64,000 nucleotides of DNA from Bubalus kerabau (Eukaryota; Chordata; Mammalia; Artiodactyla; Bovidae), in the NCBI RefSeq assembly GCF_029407905.1, contig NC_073625.1:168474240-168538239 (forward strand). The letters run 5' to 3'. Position numbers and translations under genes: made by a program. Below are positions 1 through 11,097 of this stretch, piece after piece (positions within the stretch are counted from its first letter, which is position 1; every line of letters starts with the position of its first letter). The notes beneath the pieces were generated by a model, which had not been told where the DNA came from, did not search any database, and worked only from the letters and a program-made list of their open reading frames with translations.

Positions 1-1038
1 TACTCTGCATATAAGTTAAATAAGCAAGGTGACAATATACAGCCTTGACAAACTCCTTTCCCTATTTGGAATCAGTTTGTTGTTCCATGTCAAGTTCTAA
101 CTGTTGCTTCCTGACTTGCATATAGGTTTCTCAAGAGGCAGGTCAGGTGGTCTGGTATTCCTACCTCTTTCAGAATTTTCCACAGTTTATTGTGATCCAC
201 ACAGTCAAAAGCTTTGGCATAGTCAATAAAGCAAAAATAGATGTTTTTCTGGAACTCCCTTGCTTTTTCCATGATCCAGTGGATGTTGGCAATTTGATTT
301 CTGGTTCCTCTGCCTTTTTAAAACCAGCTTGAACATCTGGAAGTTCACAGTTCATGTATTGCTGAAGCCTGGCTTGGAGAATTTTGAGCATTATTTTACT
401 AACGTGTGAGATCAGTGCAATTGTGCAGTAGTTTGAGCATTCTTTGGCATTGCCTTTCTTTGGGATTGGAATGAATCCCAAGTCCTGTGGCCACTGCTGA
501 GTTTTCCAAATTTGCTGACATAGGGTTTTAAATAGCTCAACTGGAATTCCATCACCTCCACTAGCTTTGTTTTTAGTGATGCTTCCTAAGGCCCACTTGA
601 CTTCACATTCCAAGATGTCTGGCTCTAGGTGAGTGATCATCCCATCATGGTGATCTGGGTCATAAATATCTTTTTCATACAGTTCTTCTGTGTATTCTTG
701 CCACCTCTTCTTAATATCTTCTGCCTCTGTAGGTCCATAACATTTCTGTCCTTTATTGTGCCCATCTTTGCATGAAATCTTCCCTTGGTATCTCTAATTT
801 TCCTGAAGATAGCTCTAGTCTTTCCCATTCTATTATTTTCCTCTACTTCTTTGCATTAATCACTGAGGAAGGCTTTCTTATCTCTCCTTGTTATTCTTCA
901 GAACTCTGCATTCAAATGGGTATATTTTTCCTTTTCTCCTTTACCTTTAGATTCTCTTCTTTTCTCAGCTGTTTGTAAGGCCTCCTCAGACAACCATTTT
1001 ACCTTTTTGGATTTCTTTTTCTCGAGGATGGTCTTGAG
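1..1038 (-). mobile_element. BovB LINE (RTE clade), 3' part missing at window edge
   Basis: On the minus strand this reads as the middle of the BovB open reading frame: the linker after the endonuclease, then the reverse transcriptase up to the DYAKAFDCVDHNK box. Stops and frameshifts split it into several frames, so it is a dead copy. Its 3' end lies to the left of the window. Sequence identity with BovB stops near 1038, where 5' BovB sequence in the opposite orientation begins. Confidence 0.93.
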
Positions 1039-1039
1039 A

Positions 1040-1990
1040 ATGTTGTATCCCATCAAAAAACGATACTCCACATCCAAAGGCAAAGGAGAACCCCTGGCAA
1101 GACAGTAGGAGGGGCAAAATCATGTTTAGAATCAAATCTCATGCCCACCAGAGATACTTGGAGGGCTCAAACAAAACGTTGAGTGCACCAGGAGTCCCCA
1201 CAGAAACTGAGCCAGACCTGCCTTTGAGTGTTTGAGTGTCTCCTATGGAGGTACAGCAGTGGCCTGCCACAGGGGCAGGGGCTCTGGATGCAGCAGACCT
1301 GGGTGTGGTATAAGCCCTCTTGGAGGAGGTCACCATTATCCCCACCATAGAGCCACCAGAACTTACACAGGACTAGTGAAACAGACTCTTGGAGGACGCA
1401 AACAAAACTTTGTGTGCACCAGGACCCAGGAGGAAGGAGCAGTGACCCCACAAGAGACTGACCCAGACTTGCCTGTGAGTGTCCAGGAGTTTCCAGTGGA
1501 GGCATGTGTCGGCAGTGGTCTGCTTCAGGGTTGGGGATACTGAGTGTGGCAGGCATCCATGGGACCTTTTGAAGAAGGTTGCCATTATCCTCATTACCTT
1601 CACCATAGTTTGGTCTCAGGTCAAACAACAGGAGGAAACACAGCCCTGTCCATCAACAGAAAATTAGATTAAAAATTTACTGAGCATGGCCCCACCCATT
1701 AGAACAAGATCCAGTTTCCAGCACAGTCAGTGTCTCCCATCAGGAAGCTTCCATAAGCCTCTTATCCTTATCCCTCAGAGGACAGACAGAATGAAAACCA
1801 CAATCACAGAAAACTAATCAAACTGATCACATGAACCACAGCCTAACTCAATGAAACTATGAGCCATGCTATGTAGAGCCACCCAAGACAGATGGGTCAT
1901 GGTGGAGAGTTCTGACAAAATGTGGTCCACTGGAGAGGGGAATGGCAAACCACGTCAGTATTCTTGCCTTGAGAACTGTATGTGAACAGT
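1040..1990 (+). mobile_element. BovB 5' region, head-to-head with the preceding copy
   Basis: This is the non-coding 5' end of a BovB element in the + orientation. It includes two diverged tandem units of about 230 bp (starting near 1157 and 1388, each with CTTGGAGG followed by CAAACAAAAC). It then has the characteristic stretch around 1880-1975 containing GAGAGTTCTGACAAAATGTG. It ends near 1990, before the main open reading frame. It may be the inverted 5' half of the BovB at 1-1038 (twin priming) or a separate insertion. Confidence 0.85.
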
Positions 1991-2014
1991 ATGAACAGTA
2001 TCCTGACTTCTAAC

Positions 2015-2998
2015 TATACTGAAAAATGATAGTAATTAAAACAGCATGTTTCTGGCAGAAAAGCAGACATATGAATAAACAGAAAAGAACACAGAGCACA
2101 GAAATAAACCTAAGCTCATATAGCCAATTAATATATGACAAAGGAGGCAAAAATATTCAATAGTGAAAAGACAGTCTCTTCAATAAGCAGTGTTGGGAAG
2201 ACTGGACAGTTACATGTAAAAAAATGAAATTAGAAAATTTTCTTACAATATATACAAACATAAACTCAAAATGGATTAAAGACATAAATGTGAGACCAAA
2301 AATCATAAAACTCGAAGAAGAAAACATAGGCAGTACTCTCTATGACAGAAACTATAGCTGCACTTTTTTTTTTTTTTTTGATCTATATCCTCAGGCAAGG
2401 AAATAAAAAGCAAAAATTAACAAATGGGACCCAATCTAATTTAAAAGCTTTTGCACATCAAAGGAAACCATCAACAAAATGAAAAGACAACCCGCTGGAT
2501 GGGAGGAAATATTTGCAAATGATATGTTTGATAGGGGGTTAATATTCAAAATCTATAAAAAGCTCATACAATACAATATAAAAAGCAAACAAACAATCTG
2601 ATTGAAACTGAACAGAAGGACCTAACAGACATTTTTCCAAAAATACAGATAGCAAACAGGTACATGAAAAGCTTCTCAGCATCATTAATCATCAGAGGAA
2701 TATAAGTCAAAACCACAGTGAGAAATCACCTCACACCTGTCAGAGTGGCTATCATCAAAATTCTACAGATAATATGTATTGGCAAGGATGTGGAGAAAAG
2801 GTAGCCTTGTGCCTTACTGGTGGGGATGTAAATTGGTAAAGTCACTATGAAAAACAGTATCGAGATTCCTGAAAAAATTAAAAACATAACTACCATATCA
2901 TCCACCAATCTCACTCTTGGATATTAGCATTATTTACAATTGCCAAGATATGGAAGCAATCTAAGTGTCCATCAATAGAGAAATGGATAAAGAAGATG

Positions 2999-3037
<39 letters not shown>

Positions 3038-3245
3038 AAATATTACTCAGTCATGAAAGGAATGAAGTTTTGATATTTGCAACAACATAGATACATCTGG
3101 AAGGTTTTATGCTTAGTGAAGTAAGTCAGACAGAGAAAGACAAATACTGTATTTTAACTTGTACATTGAACCTAAAAAAATTAATGAAAATAACAAAACG
3201 GAAACTCACAGTTACAGAGAACAAACTGTTTAATCAAGGAAAGAA
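2015..3245 (+). mobile_element. L1 LINE, 3' end of ORF2 and 3' UTR, + strand
   Basis: The sequence matches the C-terminal part of L1 ORF2 (KMKLENFLTIYTNINSKWIK in one frame) followed by the typical end-of-ORF2 and 3' UTR stretch with a TATTACTCAGTCATGAAAGG-like motif. A poly-T run at about 2365-2380 and the (GT)n at 3001-3034 interrupt it. It has many stops and is an old, inactive copy. Confidence 0.9.
3001..3034. repeat. (GT)17 microsatellite
   Basis: Seventeen uninterrupted GT dinucleotides inside the L1 3' region. This length is in the range that is usually polymorphic. Confidence 0.97.
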
Positions 3246-3269
3246 TACCTATAAGATTTTATTTCTCTT

Positions 3270-3665
3270 ATGATTTCTAATTTTTTTATTTTTTACTGGA
3301 GTATTGTTGTGTTAGTTTTAGGTGCAGAGCAAAGTGATTCAGTTGTACATATACGTGTATTAATATCTATTCTTTTTTTCAAATTCTTTTCCCATTTGGT
3401 TATTACAGAGTATTGAGTACAGTTTCCTGTGCTATACAGTAGGTCCTTGTTGGTTGTTTTAAACATAACAGTGTACACATGTCAATCCCAAACTCCCAGT
3501 CTATCCCTCCCAGTCATCCTTTCCTCCCAATCCCGGTACTCATAAGTTCCTTCTCTGTGAGTCTGTTTCTGTTTTGTAAACTGTTCATTTGTACCATTTA
3601 TTTTGTAGATTTCTCATGTAAGTGCTATGATAGTAATGAAGCACTTATGCGTTCATTTTGGGGAT
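3270..3665 (-). mobile_element. L1 LINE 3' UTR, - strand
   Basis: Reverse-oriented L1 3' UTR. It begins with a T-rich run, then TTACTGGAGTATTGTTGTGTTAG, and runs through the CCCAGTCTATCCCTCCC region to about 3665. It faces the + strand L1 that ends near 3245, so the two 3' ends converge with about 25 bases between them. Confidence 0.88.
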
Positions 3666-3943
3666 TCATTAAGTTTTGAGTTTAGGGAAGTTTCACATAA
3701 CTCACCTGAAAAGTGCATAATTGTGATTGACATATATAACAGTTCAAGTCATTGAATATAGACCAACTTTAGCAATTCATTTTATTTCATTTTACCAAAT
3801 TTGATCAAAATTTTCCTAAATACTGATGCTCTAAAGATAAGGCAATATTCCACTACTTAAGTAGCCTAGTAGAGGAGAACCACATTTAAACCTTTACAAC
3901 CAGGTGATAAGGGCAATTAAAGAGGTTTATATAGGGTACCATA
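3666..3943. other. no gene or recognised repeat
   Basis: AT-rich sequence with no splice-flanked coding stretch and no repeat family that I recognise. Confidence 0.6.
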
Positions 3944-3953
3944 GGAACACACT

Positions 3954-4228
3954 CAGAGAAGGCAATGGTACACCACTCCAGTACTCTTGCCTGGAAAATC
4001 CCACGGACTGAGGAGCCTGGTAGGCTCCAGTCCATGGGATCACTAAGAGTCGGGCATGACTGAACGACTTCACTTTTACTTTTCACTTTCATGCATTGGA
4101 GAAGGAAATGGCAACCCACTCCAGTATTCTTGCCTGGAGAATCCCAGGGACAGAGGAGCCTGGTGGGCTGCTGTCTATGGGGTCGCACAGAGTCGGACAT
4201 GACTAAAGCGACTTAGCAGCAGCAGCAG
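3954..4228 (+). mobile_element. BOV-A2 SINE
   Basis: Two Bov-A monomers in tandem (GAGAAGG.AATGGxxxCCACTCCAGTA starts near 3956 and again near 4098) ending in a (CAG)n tail. A 16-base direct repeat flanks it, GGAACACACTCAGAGA at 3944-3959 and GGAACACACTGAGAGA at 4228-4243, with one mismatch. This marks the target-site duplication. Confidence 0.95.
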
Positions 4229-4267
4229 GAACACACTGAGAGATAAGTGTGTAGGAGACAAAGTCTT

Positions 4268-4845
4268 GTTGTTGTTCAGTCACTCAGTCTTGTCCGACTG
4301 TGCAACTCCATGGACTGAAACATGCCAGTCATCCCTGCCCTTCATCTCCTGGAGCTTGCTCAAACTCATGTCCATTGAGTCGGTGATGTCATCCAACATT
4401 CTCATCCTCTGTTGTCCCCTTCTTCTCAGGCCTTCTATCTTTCCCAGCATCAGGGTCTTTTCTAATGAATTGGCTCTATGCATCAGGTGGCCAGAGTATT
4501 GAAGTTTCAGCTTCAGTTATCAGTCCTTCCAATGAATATTCAGGACTGATTTCCTTTAGGATTGAGTGGTTTGATCTCCTTGCAGTCCAAGGGACTCTGA
4601 AGAGTCTTCTCCAACACCACAGTTCAAAAGCATCAATTCTTCGGTGCTCAGCCTTCTTTATGGTCCAATTCTCACATCTATACATGACTACTAAAAACCA
4701 TAGCTTTGACTAGACAGACTTTTGTCAGCAAAGTAATGTCTCTGCTTTTTTAATGCACTGTCTAGGTTTGTCATAACTTTTCTTCTAAGGAACAAGCGTC
4801 TTTTAATTTCATGGCTGCAGTCACCATCTGCAGTGATTTTCAAGT
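4268..4845 (-). mobile_element. BovB LINE, 5'-truncated 3' end
   Basis: On the minus strand it encodes the C-terminal end of the BovB ORF (CENWTIKKAEHRRIDAFELW and SLEKTLMLGKIEGLRRRGQQ). It ends with the GTCCGACT...CACTCAGT terminus at the left. Stops are present. Confidence 0.92.
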
Positions 4846-5537
4846 CTATAGACAGTTTTATAATTTCTTTCTCTCCCTCCCTTCCCCTCAGCTACTGTAT
4901 TTTAAAAATAACTGCTGAGAAGGGTCAAATATTCCTACAAGAAGCTAGAGGAAGTCACGTTTGTCCCAAGTCCTGTGGTTTGCCAAGAGGGTTGCTCAAG
5001 GCAAAAAAAGGGCATTCTAGGTAACTGTAGAGAGAATCATCAAGGTATCTTCCTCTGGAGGACTTCAGAGGCATCAGCACGGTTAGCCAGCACTTTATCA
5101 ACAAGTGAGCACATTTAGAGTAAATGAGTACCGTTCTCATAAGAGAGGAAACTGATATCTGAAAGGTGAAACTGTTTTCCCAATAATGTAAAGAAATAGC
5201 TCAGTTCCAAAGATGTTCAGAAGCAGTTTCGCTAAATAGTCCAGGCTTTTTCACACTCATTACAAACATGAAGACGGTGTAAACAGCTGTCCAGATCTTT
5301 TCTAGAAGCAGGACCAGCAACATAATGCTGAACCCCGGACAAACTAAAAATGCTGACCCCCTTGCTAAAAAATGCAGAATTTTAAGAGGGCATTGAACTA
5401 CATGTGGTGTTCCATGCAACTGACTGAGGCCCTTGAGGCCATCCCTGGCAGCGGGCAGTATCACTTTACACACTGAAACAAGCAAGCTAAATAGTTTCCA
5501 TTTCTGTCCAGTACTAGAAATCACTGGTTTCAGATCA
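4846..5537. other. no gene or recognised repeat
   Basis: There is a 107-codon open frame on the minus strand at 5201-5524. It has no recognisable domain, no close splice signals and unremarkable composition, so I do not call it a gene. Confidence 0.5.
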
Positions 5538-5625
5538 GATCAGTTGCTCAGTCGTGTCCGACTCTTTGCAACCCCATGAATCGCAGCACGCCAGGCCTCC
5601 CTGTCCATCACCAACTCCGGGTTTA
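5538..5625 (-). mobile_element. BovB 3'-terminal fragment
   Basis: About 85 bases matching the last part of BovB in reverse orientation (CAGTTGCTCAGTCGTGTCCG then CCCTGTCCATCACCAACTCC). It is a severely 5'-truncated insertion. Confidence 0.88.
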
Positions 5626-6014
5626 CAAGGTAGCAAATGCAGATCTGAGTCCTACACCCTGTCACATATCACCTATTGGATTGGGGGCAAGTTATATTTG
5701 GTTTCCTTTCTGAAATGTGGCCATGCAAATTAAACTTCCATGGCAAGTTCCAGCATCACATGTGAATTGCACACATAGATTTCAGTCCAGTGAATGTACA
5801 AATAACTGAGTTCATTATAAATACTATGAGAATCTGTGACTTCAAAATCTTGCTATTAGTGTTAGAACAAGAATTATATTAATTAAACAATCTTTTGTTT
5901 TTCTCCCCTGCAACTTTTGGGGTTCTTCATCCCAATTATGAGCTAGCAAACATAAGTACAGATTATTTTAAAATCAGAAAAGCTTATTAAAAGCAAAGTT
6001 ATATGTTTAGAATT
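5626..6014. other. no gene or recognised repeat
   Basis: AT-rich unique-looking sequence with nothing that I can identify. Confidence 0.55.
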
Positions 6015-6026
6015 AAGAACATAATA

Positions 6027-6408
6027 CCAGGACTTTTCTGGTAGCACAATGGATAGGAATCCACCTGCCAATGCAGGAGACAGGGTTCTGATCCCTGGTC
6101 CAGAAAGATTCCATGTGCTGTGGAGCCACAAAGCATCACAACTACTTGACTTATACTCTAGGGCCTGCAAGTCACAACTACTGAGCCCACATGCTACAAC
6201 TACTGAAGCCTGCATGCCTAGAGCCTGTGCTCTGCAACAAGAAGAACCACAATGAGAAGCCTACCTACTGCAACAAAGAGTAGCCCCCATGCACTGCAAT
6301 TAGAGAAAGCCCAGGCAAAACAATGATGACCCACCGCAGCCAAAGCTAAAAAAAATAATAATAATAAATATGCTATAAAAAAGAGGACTAGACAGTTAAG
6401 ATGTGAAA
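6027..6408 (+). mobile_element. CHR-type tRNA-derived SINE (CHR-2-like)
   Basis: Starts with GGACTTTTCTGGTAGCACAATGG, has the tRNA-like B-box region GGTTCTGATCCCTGG, then repeats of CAACTACTGAGCCCACATG type, and ends in A-rich (AAT)n. A perfect 12-base target-site duplication, AAGAACATAATA, sits at 6015-6026 and 6409-6420. Confidence 0.93.
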
Positions 6409-6670
6409 AAGAACATAATATCATGTGTACTATATATTCCACTCAATACATATAGTATTCTTCATTGTACTCTGTTGCCATTACTTTTTAGTATTTGTAA
6501 ATAGATTAATTTACATAGTGCTTAACAATTCTAAAAATCTGTTTACTTACATTTTACCTTTTACTCATGTACTGAAAAACAGGAGTGCCAGTTCTTGACT
6601 GTGGACCTCTCTCTGTGGGCAACCTGGCAACTTCCTTCATGGTCTGCACGTGCTAAAGAGCTGGCTTTTT

Positions 6671-7674
6671 TTTTTTTTTTAATTTAAATTTATTTATTTT
6701 AATTGGAGGCTAATTACTTTACAATATTGTATTGGTTCTGCCACACATCAACATGAACCACCACGGGCATACACGTCTTCCCCATCCTGAAGCCTCCTCC
6801 CTCCTCCCTCCCTGTACCATCCCTCTGGGTCATCCCAGTGCACCAGCCCCAAGGATCCTATATCAAACCTGGACTGGCGATTTGTTTCTTATGTGATATT
6901 ATACATGTTTCCATGATGTTCTCCCAAATCACCCCACTCTCTCCCTCTCCCACAGAGTCCAAGATTGCTCTATACATCTGAGTCTCTTTTGCTGTCTCGC
7001 ATATAGGGTTATCGTTACCATCTTTCTAAATTCCATATATATGCATTAGTATACTGTACTGGTGTTTTTCTTTCTGGCTTACTTCACTCTGTATAATGGG
7101 CTCCAGTTTCATCTACCTCATTAGAACTGATTCAAATGTATTCTTTTTAATGGCTGAGTAATACTCCATTGTGTATATGTACCACTGCTTTCTTATCCAT
7201 TCATCTGCTGATGGACATCTAGATTGCTTCCATGTCCTGGCTATTATAAACAGTGCTGCGATGAACATTGGGTTATGTGTCTCTTTCCCTTCTGGTTTCC
7301 TTGGTGTGTATGCCCAGCAGTGGGATTGCTGGGTCATAAGGCAGTTCTATTTCCAGTTTTTTAAGGACTCTCCACACTGTTCTCCATAGTGGCTGTACTA
7401 GTTTGTATTCCCACCAACAGTGTAAGAGGGTTCCCTTTTCTCCACACCCTCTCCAGCATTTATTGCTTGTAGACTTTTGGATCACAGCCATTCTGACTGG
7501 CGTGAAATGGTACCTCATTGTGGTTTTGATTTGCATTTCTCTGATAATGAATGATGTTGAACATCTTTTCATGTATTTATTAGCCATCTGTATGTCTTCT
7601 TTGGAGAAATGTCTGTTTAGTTCTTTGGCCCACTTTTTGATTGGGTCATTTATTTTTCTGGAATTGAGCTGCAG
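6671..7674 (-). mobile_element. L1 LINE, 3' (direct) segment of a twin-primed insertion
   Basis: Begins with a T-run (reverse poly-A), then ruminant L1 3' UTR, then the C-terminal third of ORF2 on the minus strand (KINDPIKKWAKELNRHFSKE, EYYSAIKKN). It joins oppositely oriented ORF2 at 7674/7675. A 14-base duplication, AGAGCTGGCTTTTT at 6657-6670 and AGAGCTAGCTTTTT at 10895-10908, brackets this segment and the next ones together as one insertion. Confidence 0.95.
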
Positions 7675-8691
7675 GAGGGGACAACTTGGAAGAGATGGAC
7701 AAATTCTTAGAAAAGTACAACTGTCCAAAATTGAACCAGGAAGAAATAGAAAATCTTAACAGACCCATCACAAGCAAGAAAAATTGAAGCTGTAATCAGA
7801 AATTTTCCAGCAAACAAAAGCTCAGGTCCAGATGGCTTCACAGCTAAACTCTACCAAAAATTTAGAGAAGAGCTAACACCTATCCTGCTCGAACTCTTCC
7901 AGAAAATTGCAGAGGAAGGTAAACTTCCAAACTCATTCTATGAGGCCACCATCACCCTAATACCAAAACCAGACAAAGATGCCACAAAAAAAGAAAACTA
8001 CAGGCCAATATCACTGATGAACATAGATACAAAAATCCTTAACAAAATTCCAGCAAACAGAATCCAACAACACATTAAAAAGATCATACACCATGACCAA
8101 GTGGGCTTTATCCCAGGGAGACAAGGATTCTTCAATATCTGCAAATCAATCAATGTAATACACCACATTAACAAATTGAAAAATAAAAGTCATATGATTA
8201 TCTCAATAGAAGCAGAGAAAGCCTTTGATAAAATTCAACATCCATTTATGATAAAAACCCTCCAGAAAGCAGGAATAGAAGGAATATACCTCAACATAAT
8301 AAAAGCTATATATGACAAACCCACAGCAAACATTATCTTCAAGGGTGAAAAATTGAAAGCATTTCATCCTAAAGTCAGGAACAAGACAAGGGTGCCCACT
8401 TTCACCACTACTATTCAATATAGTTTTGGAAGTTTTGGCCACAGCAATCAGAGCAGAAAAAGAAATAAAAGGAACCCAAATTGGAAAAGAAAAAGTAAAA
8501 CTCTCACTGTTTGCAGATGACATGATCCTCTATATAGAAAACCCTAAAGTCTCCACCAGAAAATTACTAGAGCTAATCAATGAATATAGTAAAGTTGCAG
8601 GATATAAAATCAACACACAGAAATCCCTTGCATTCCTATACACTAATAATGAGAAAATAGAAAGAGAAATTAAGGAAACAATTCCATTCAC
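7675..8691 (+). mobile_element. L1 ORF2, inverted 5' segment (first part)
   Basis: The reverse transcriptase region of ruminant L1 ORF2 in + orientation: HHDQVGFIPG, then AEKAFDKIQHPF, and the catalytic LFADDMILYIE box at about 8507-8540. A frameshift near 8390-8430 falls at the RQGCPLSP region, so the protein is broken. An LTR interrupts the frame at 8691. Confidence 0.95.
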
Positions 8692-9980
8692 TGTTGGGGG
8701 CCAGCGTGAGGCACTCCGCCCATGGCAAAGGTCATGAGGAAGGAGGCTCGACATACACAAAGGCGGGATCGAGCCTCAGGAGTCCCCCTGGAAATCCTCG
8801 AGCATATACCCCCATAACCAGAGCCTGCCTACTTTACTACTTTGTGCTCTCACCTACACCTCTGACTTTACGGGGCACTGTCCCCCACCACCTCTTTCGG
8901 AGAAGGAGTTAACTTAGAGCTCCAGTTAATAATAATTCCTCGGTGTGATAGGAGTGTTTCAACCTACAAACTCCTCTGAATATTCTCTAGCCTGCCTGAC
9001 AGGCTTGTCTGGCCACATGTGATTGCTCACAGCCTCCCGTGAGAGGCACGAGATGCTTTAAACCTTCTAGGTTCTTTAGAGAAGTTAGAAAATTATTAGT
9101 ATAAGTATAGTGGGCTGATTAGAAATTGTATTGGTAAAGGGTGTTTCATTTGTTGAGCCAATGTTCGCTGCTAAGTCTCCACATCCCCTGCCCTTATACA
9201 CATTAATGAATATATAGAAGAAATAAGTATTAACCTTTGATATTAATAACGTTGGACCTTAGGCTAAGCAAATTCTTTCCTTAACTAAAACCCACTACAC
9301 CCTCACCCTATAGGAATGTAACTTTATTTGGGTGGCATCTGTTTCAAGAATAATCACCCCTGGAGAAATAAGTGTCCTGGTTGACTGACTGCTGTCACAA
9401 GGAGAGGGTCATAAATTGTCAGCAGGCCCCCTGGCCAGAAGATGATGTAACACCCCTAAGACCTCTGTATACATTTGTATGAAGCACCTGACTTTGATAA
9501 AAGTCAGGACTGCTGACCCCGCGTGACTTTTGTATAACATCTCAGTGTAAAAAAGCAGACCATGGAAAATAAAGAATTGGGATCAGTTTCTCAAAATACT
9601 GGTCTCCCCATGTCGCTCTCTCTCTCTCACTCTGGCTGAGTCTCCATCTGGAGCGCGGAACCCGCCATGCTTACTAATTATGCCTGGGCTTCTAAGATCC
9701 GACCGGGGAGGCCTCAGTGTCTCCTCTCCTTCAGGAGAACGGAAGGATGCCTGCGGCCTATGTAAGTGGTGCAAACTTCTTATCTTGAAGTTTTATTGGT
9801 CTCCCGCATAAACCAAGCTACTCAGCCTCTTTTCTCCACTGAATTTTCCTACTGAGCTATCCTCATTCTATTACTCTTTATATCTCTAATTAATATCTAA
9901 TTGAAGCTATTATATCCTGATCCTCGCCGATGCTGTCCCCACTTAGAACTCCCTGGATCAGCCAGGGCTGGACCTTGGCA
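8692..9980 (+). mobile_element. solo LTR of an ERV2/ERVK-like endogenous retrovirus
   Basis: A 1289-base element starting TGTTGGGGGCC and ending CCTTGGCA, flanked by a perfect 6-base duplication ATTCAC (8686-8691 and 9981-9986) in the middle of L1 ORF2. Six-base duplications and TG...CA ends are typical of ERV2/ERVK integration. AATAAA at 9568-9573 fits a + strand polyadenylation signal. There is no gag, pol or env, so this is a recombined solo LTR. A related LTR lies inverted at 23893-25132. Confidence 0.92.
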
Positions 9981-9986
9981 ATTCAC

Positions 9987-10894
9987 CATTGCAATGAAAA
10001 GAATAAAATACTTAGGAATATATCTACCTAAAGAAACTAAAGACCTATATATAGAAAACTATAAAACACTGGTGAAAGAAATCAAAGAGGACACTAATAG
10101 ATGGAGAAATACACCATGTTTATGGATTGGAAGAATCAATATAGTGAAAATGAGTATACTACCCAAAGCAATCTATAGATTCAATGCAATCCCTATCAAG
10201 CTACCAATGGTATTTTTCACAGAGCTAGAACAAATAATTTCACAATTTGTATGGAAATACAAAAAGCCTCGAATAGCCAAAGCAACCTTGAGAAAGAAGA
10301 ATGGAACTGGAGGAATCAACCTGCCTGACTTCAGGCTCTACTACAAACCCACAGTCATCAAGACAGTATGGTACTGGAAAAAGACAGAAATATAGATCAA
10401 TGGAACAAAATAGAAAGCCCAGAGATAAATCCACACACATATGGACACCTTATCTTTAACAAAGGAGGCAAGAATATACCATGGAGAAAAGACAATCTCT
10501 TTAACAAGTGGTGCTGGGAAAACTGGTCAACCACTTGTAAAAGAATGAAACTAGAGCACTTTCTAACACCATACACAAAAATAAACTCAAAATGGATTAA
10601 AGATCTAAACGTATGACCAGAAACTATAAAACTCTTAGAGGAGAACATAGGCAAAACACTCTCTGACATAAATCACAGCAGGATCCTCTATGACCCACCT
10701 CCCAGAATATTGGAAATCAAAGCAAAAATAAACAAATGGGACCTAATTAAGCTTAAAAGCTTTTGCACAAGAAAGGAAAATATAAGCAAGGTGAAAAGAC
10801 AGCCTTCAGAATGGGAGCAAATAATGGCAAATGAAGCAATTGACAAAGAATTAATATCAAAAATATACAAGCAATTCCTGCAGCTCAATTCCAG
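9987..10894 (+). mobile_element. L1 ORF2, inverted 5' segment (second part)
   Basis: ORF2 resumes exactly after the LTR target duplication (KRIKYLGIYLPKETKDLYIE, WIGRINIVKMSILPKAIYRF) and continues to CTGCAGCTCAATTCCAG at 10878-10894. The same 17 bases occur reverse-complemented at 7658-7674, where the direct segment begins. The inverted and direct pieces therefore meet at the same point of the element. Confidence 0.95.
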
Positions 10895-10908
10895 AGAGCT
10901 AGCTTTTT

Positions 10909-11084
10909 CCAGTACATCATTAAAAACCTGGCACCAAATTTCAAAGTATCTATTTCCCAGAGGCAGATCACTGTTATGCACTCTCCATTAAAAAGAGAAA
11001 ACAGCAGGAGGCAAAGCACCTCTGCCAGCACCCAGCCCTCTGTCCCAAAAACATCTCTGCAGGAAATTGTAAATGCAGGGGACT
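10909..11084. other. no gene or recognised repeat
   Basis: Short unique-looking stretch between the L1 and a BOV-A2 SINE. Confidence 0.5.
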
Positions 11085-11097
11085 CATGGTCCTGCTG

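Noticed and set aside
1167..1628. 153-codon minus-strand frame with internal repeats
   Set aside because: It is the antisense of the repeated BovB 5' UTR. The internal similarity comes from the DNA tandem units, not from a protein.
3954..4228. repeated units with conserved spacing as a CRISPR-like array
   Set aside because: They are the two monomers of a BOV-A2 SINE. The same structure recurs with target duplications elsewhere in the window.
5201..5524. 107-codon minus-strand frame as a gene
   Set aside because: No domain, promoter, splice-site or homology support. The length is not unusual for random sequence of this composition.
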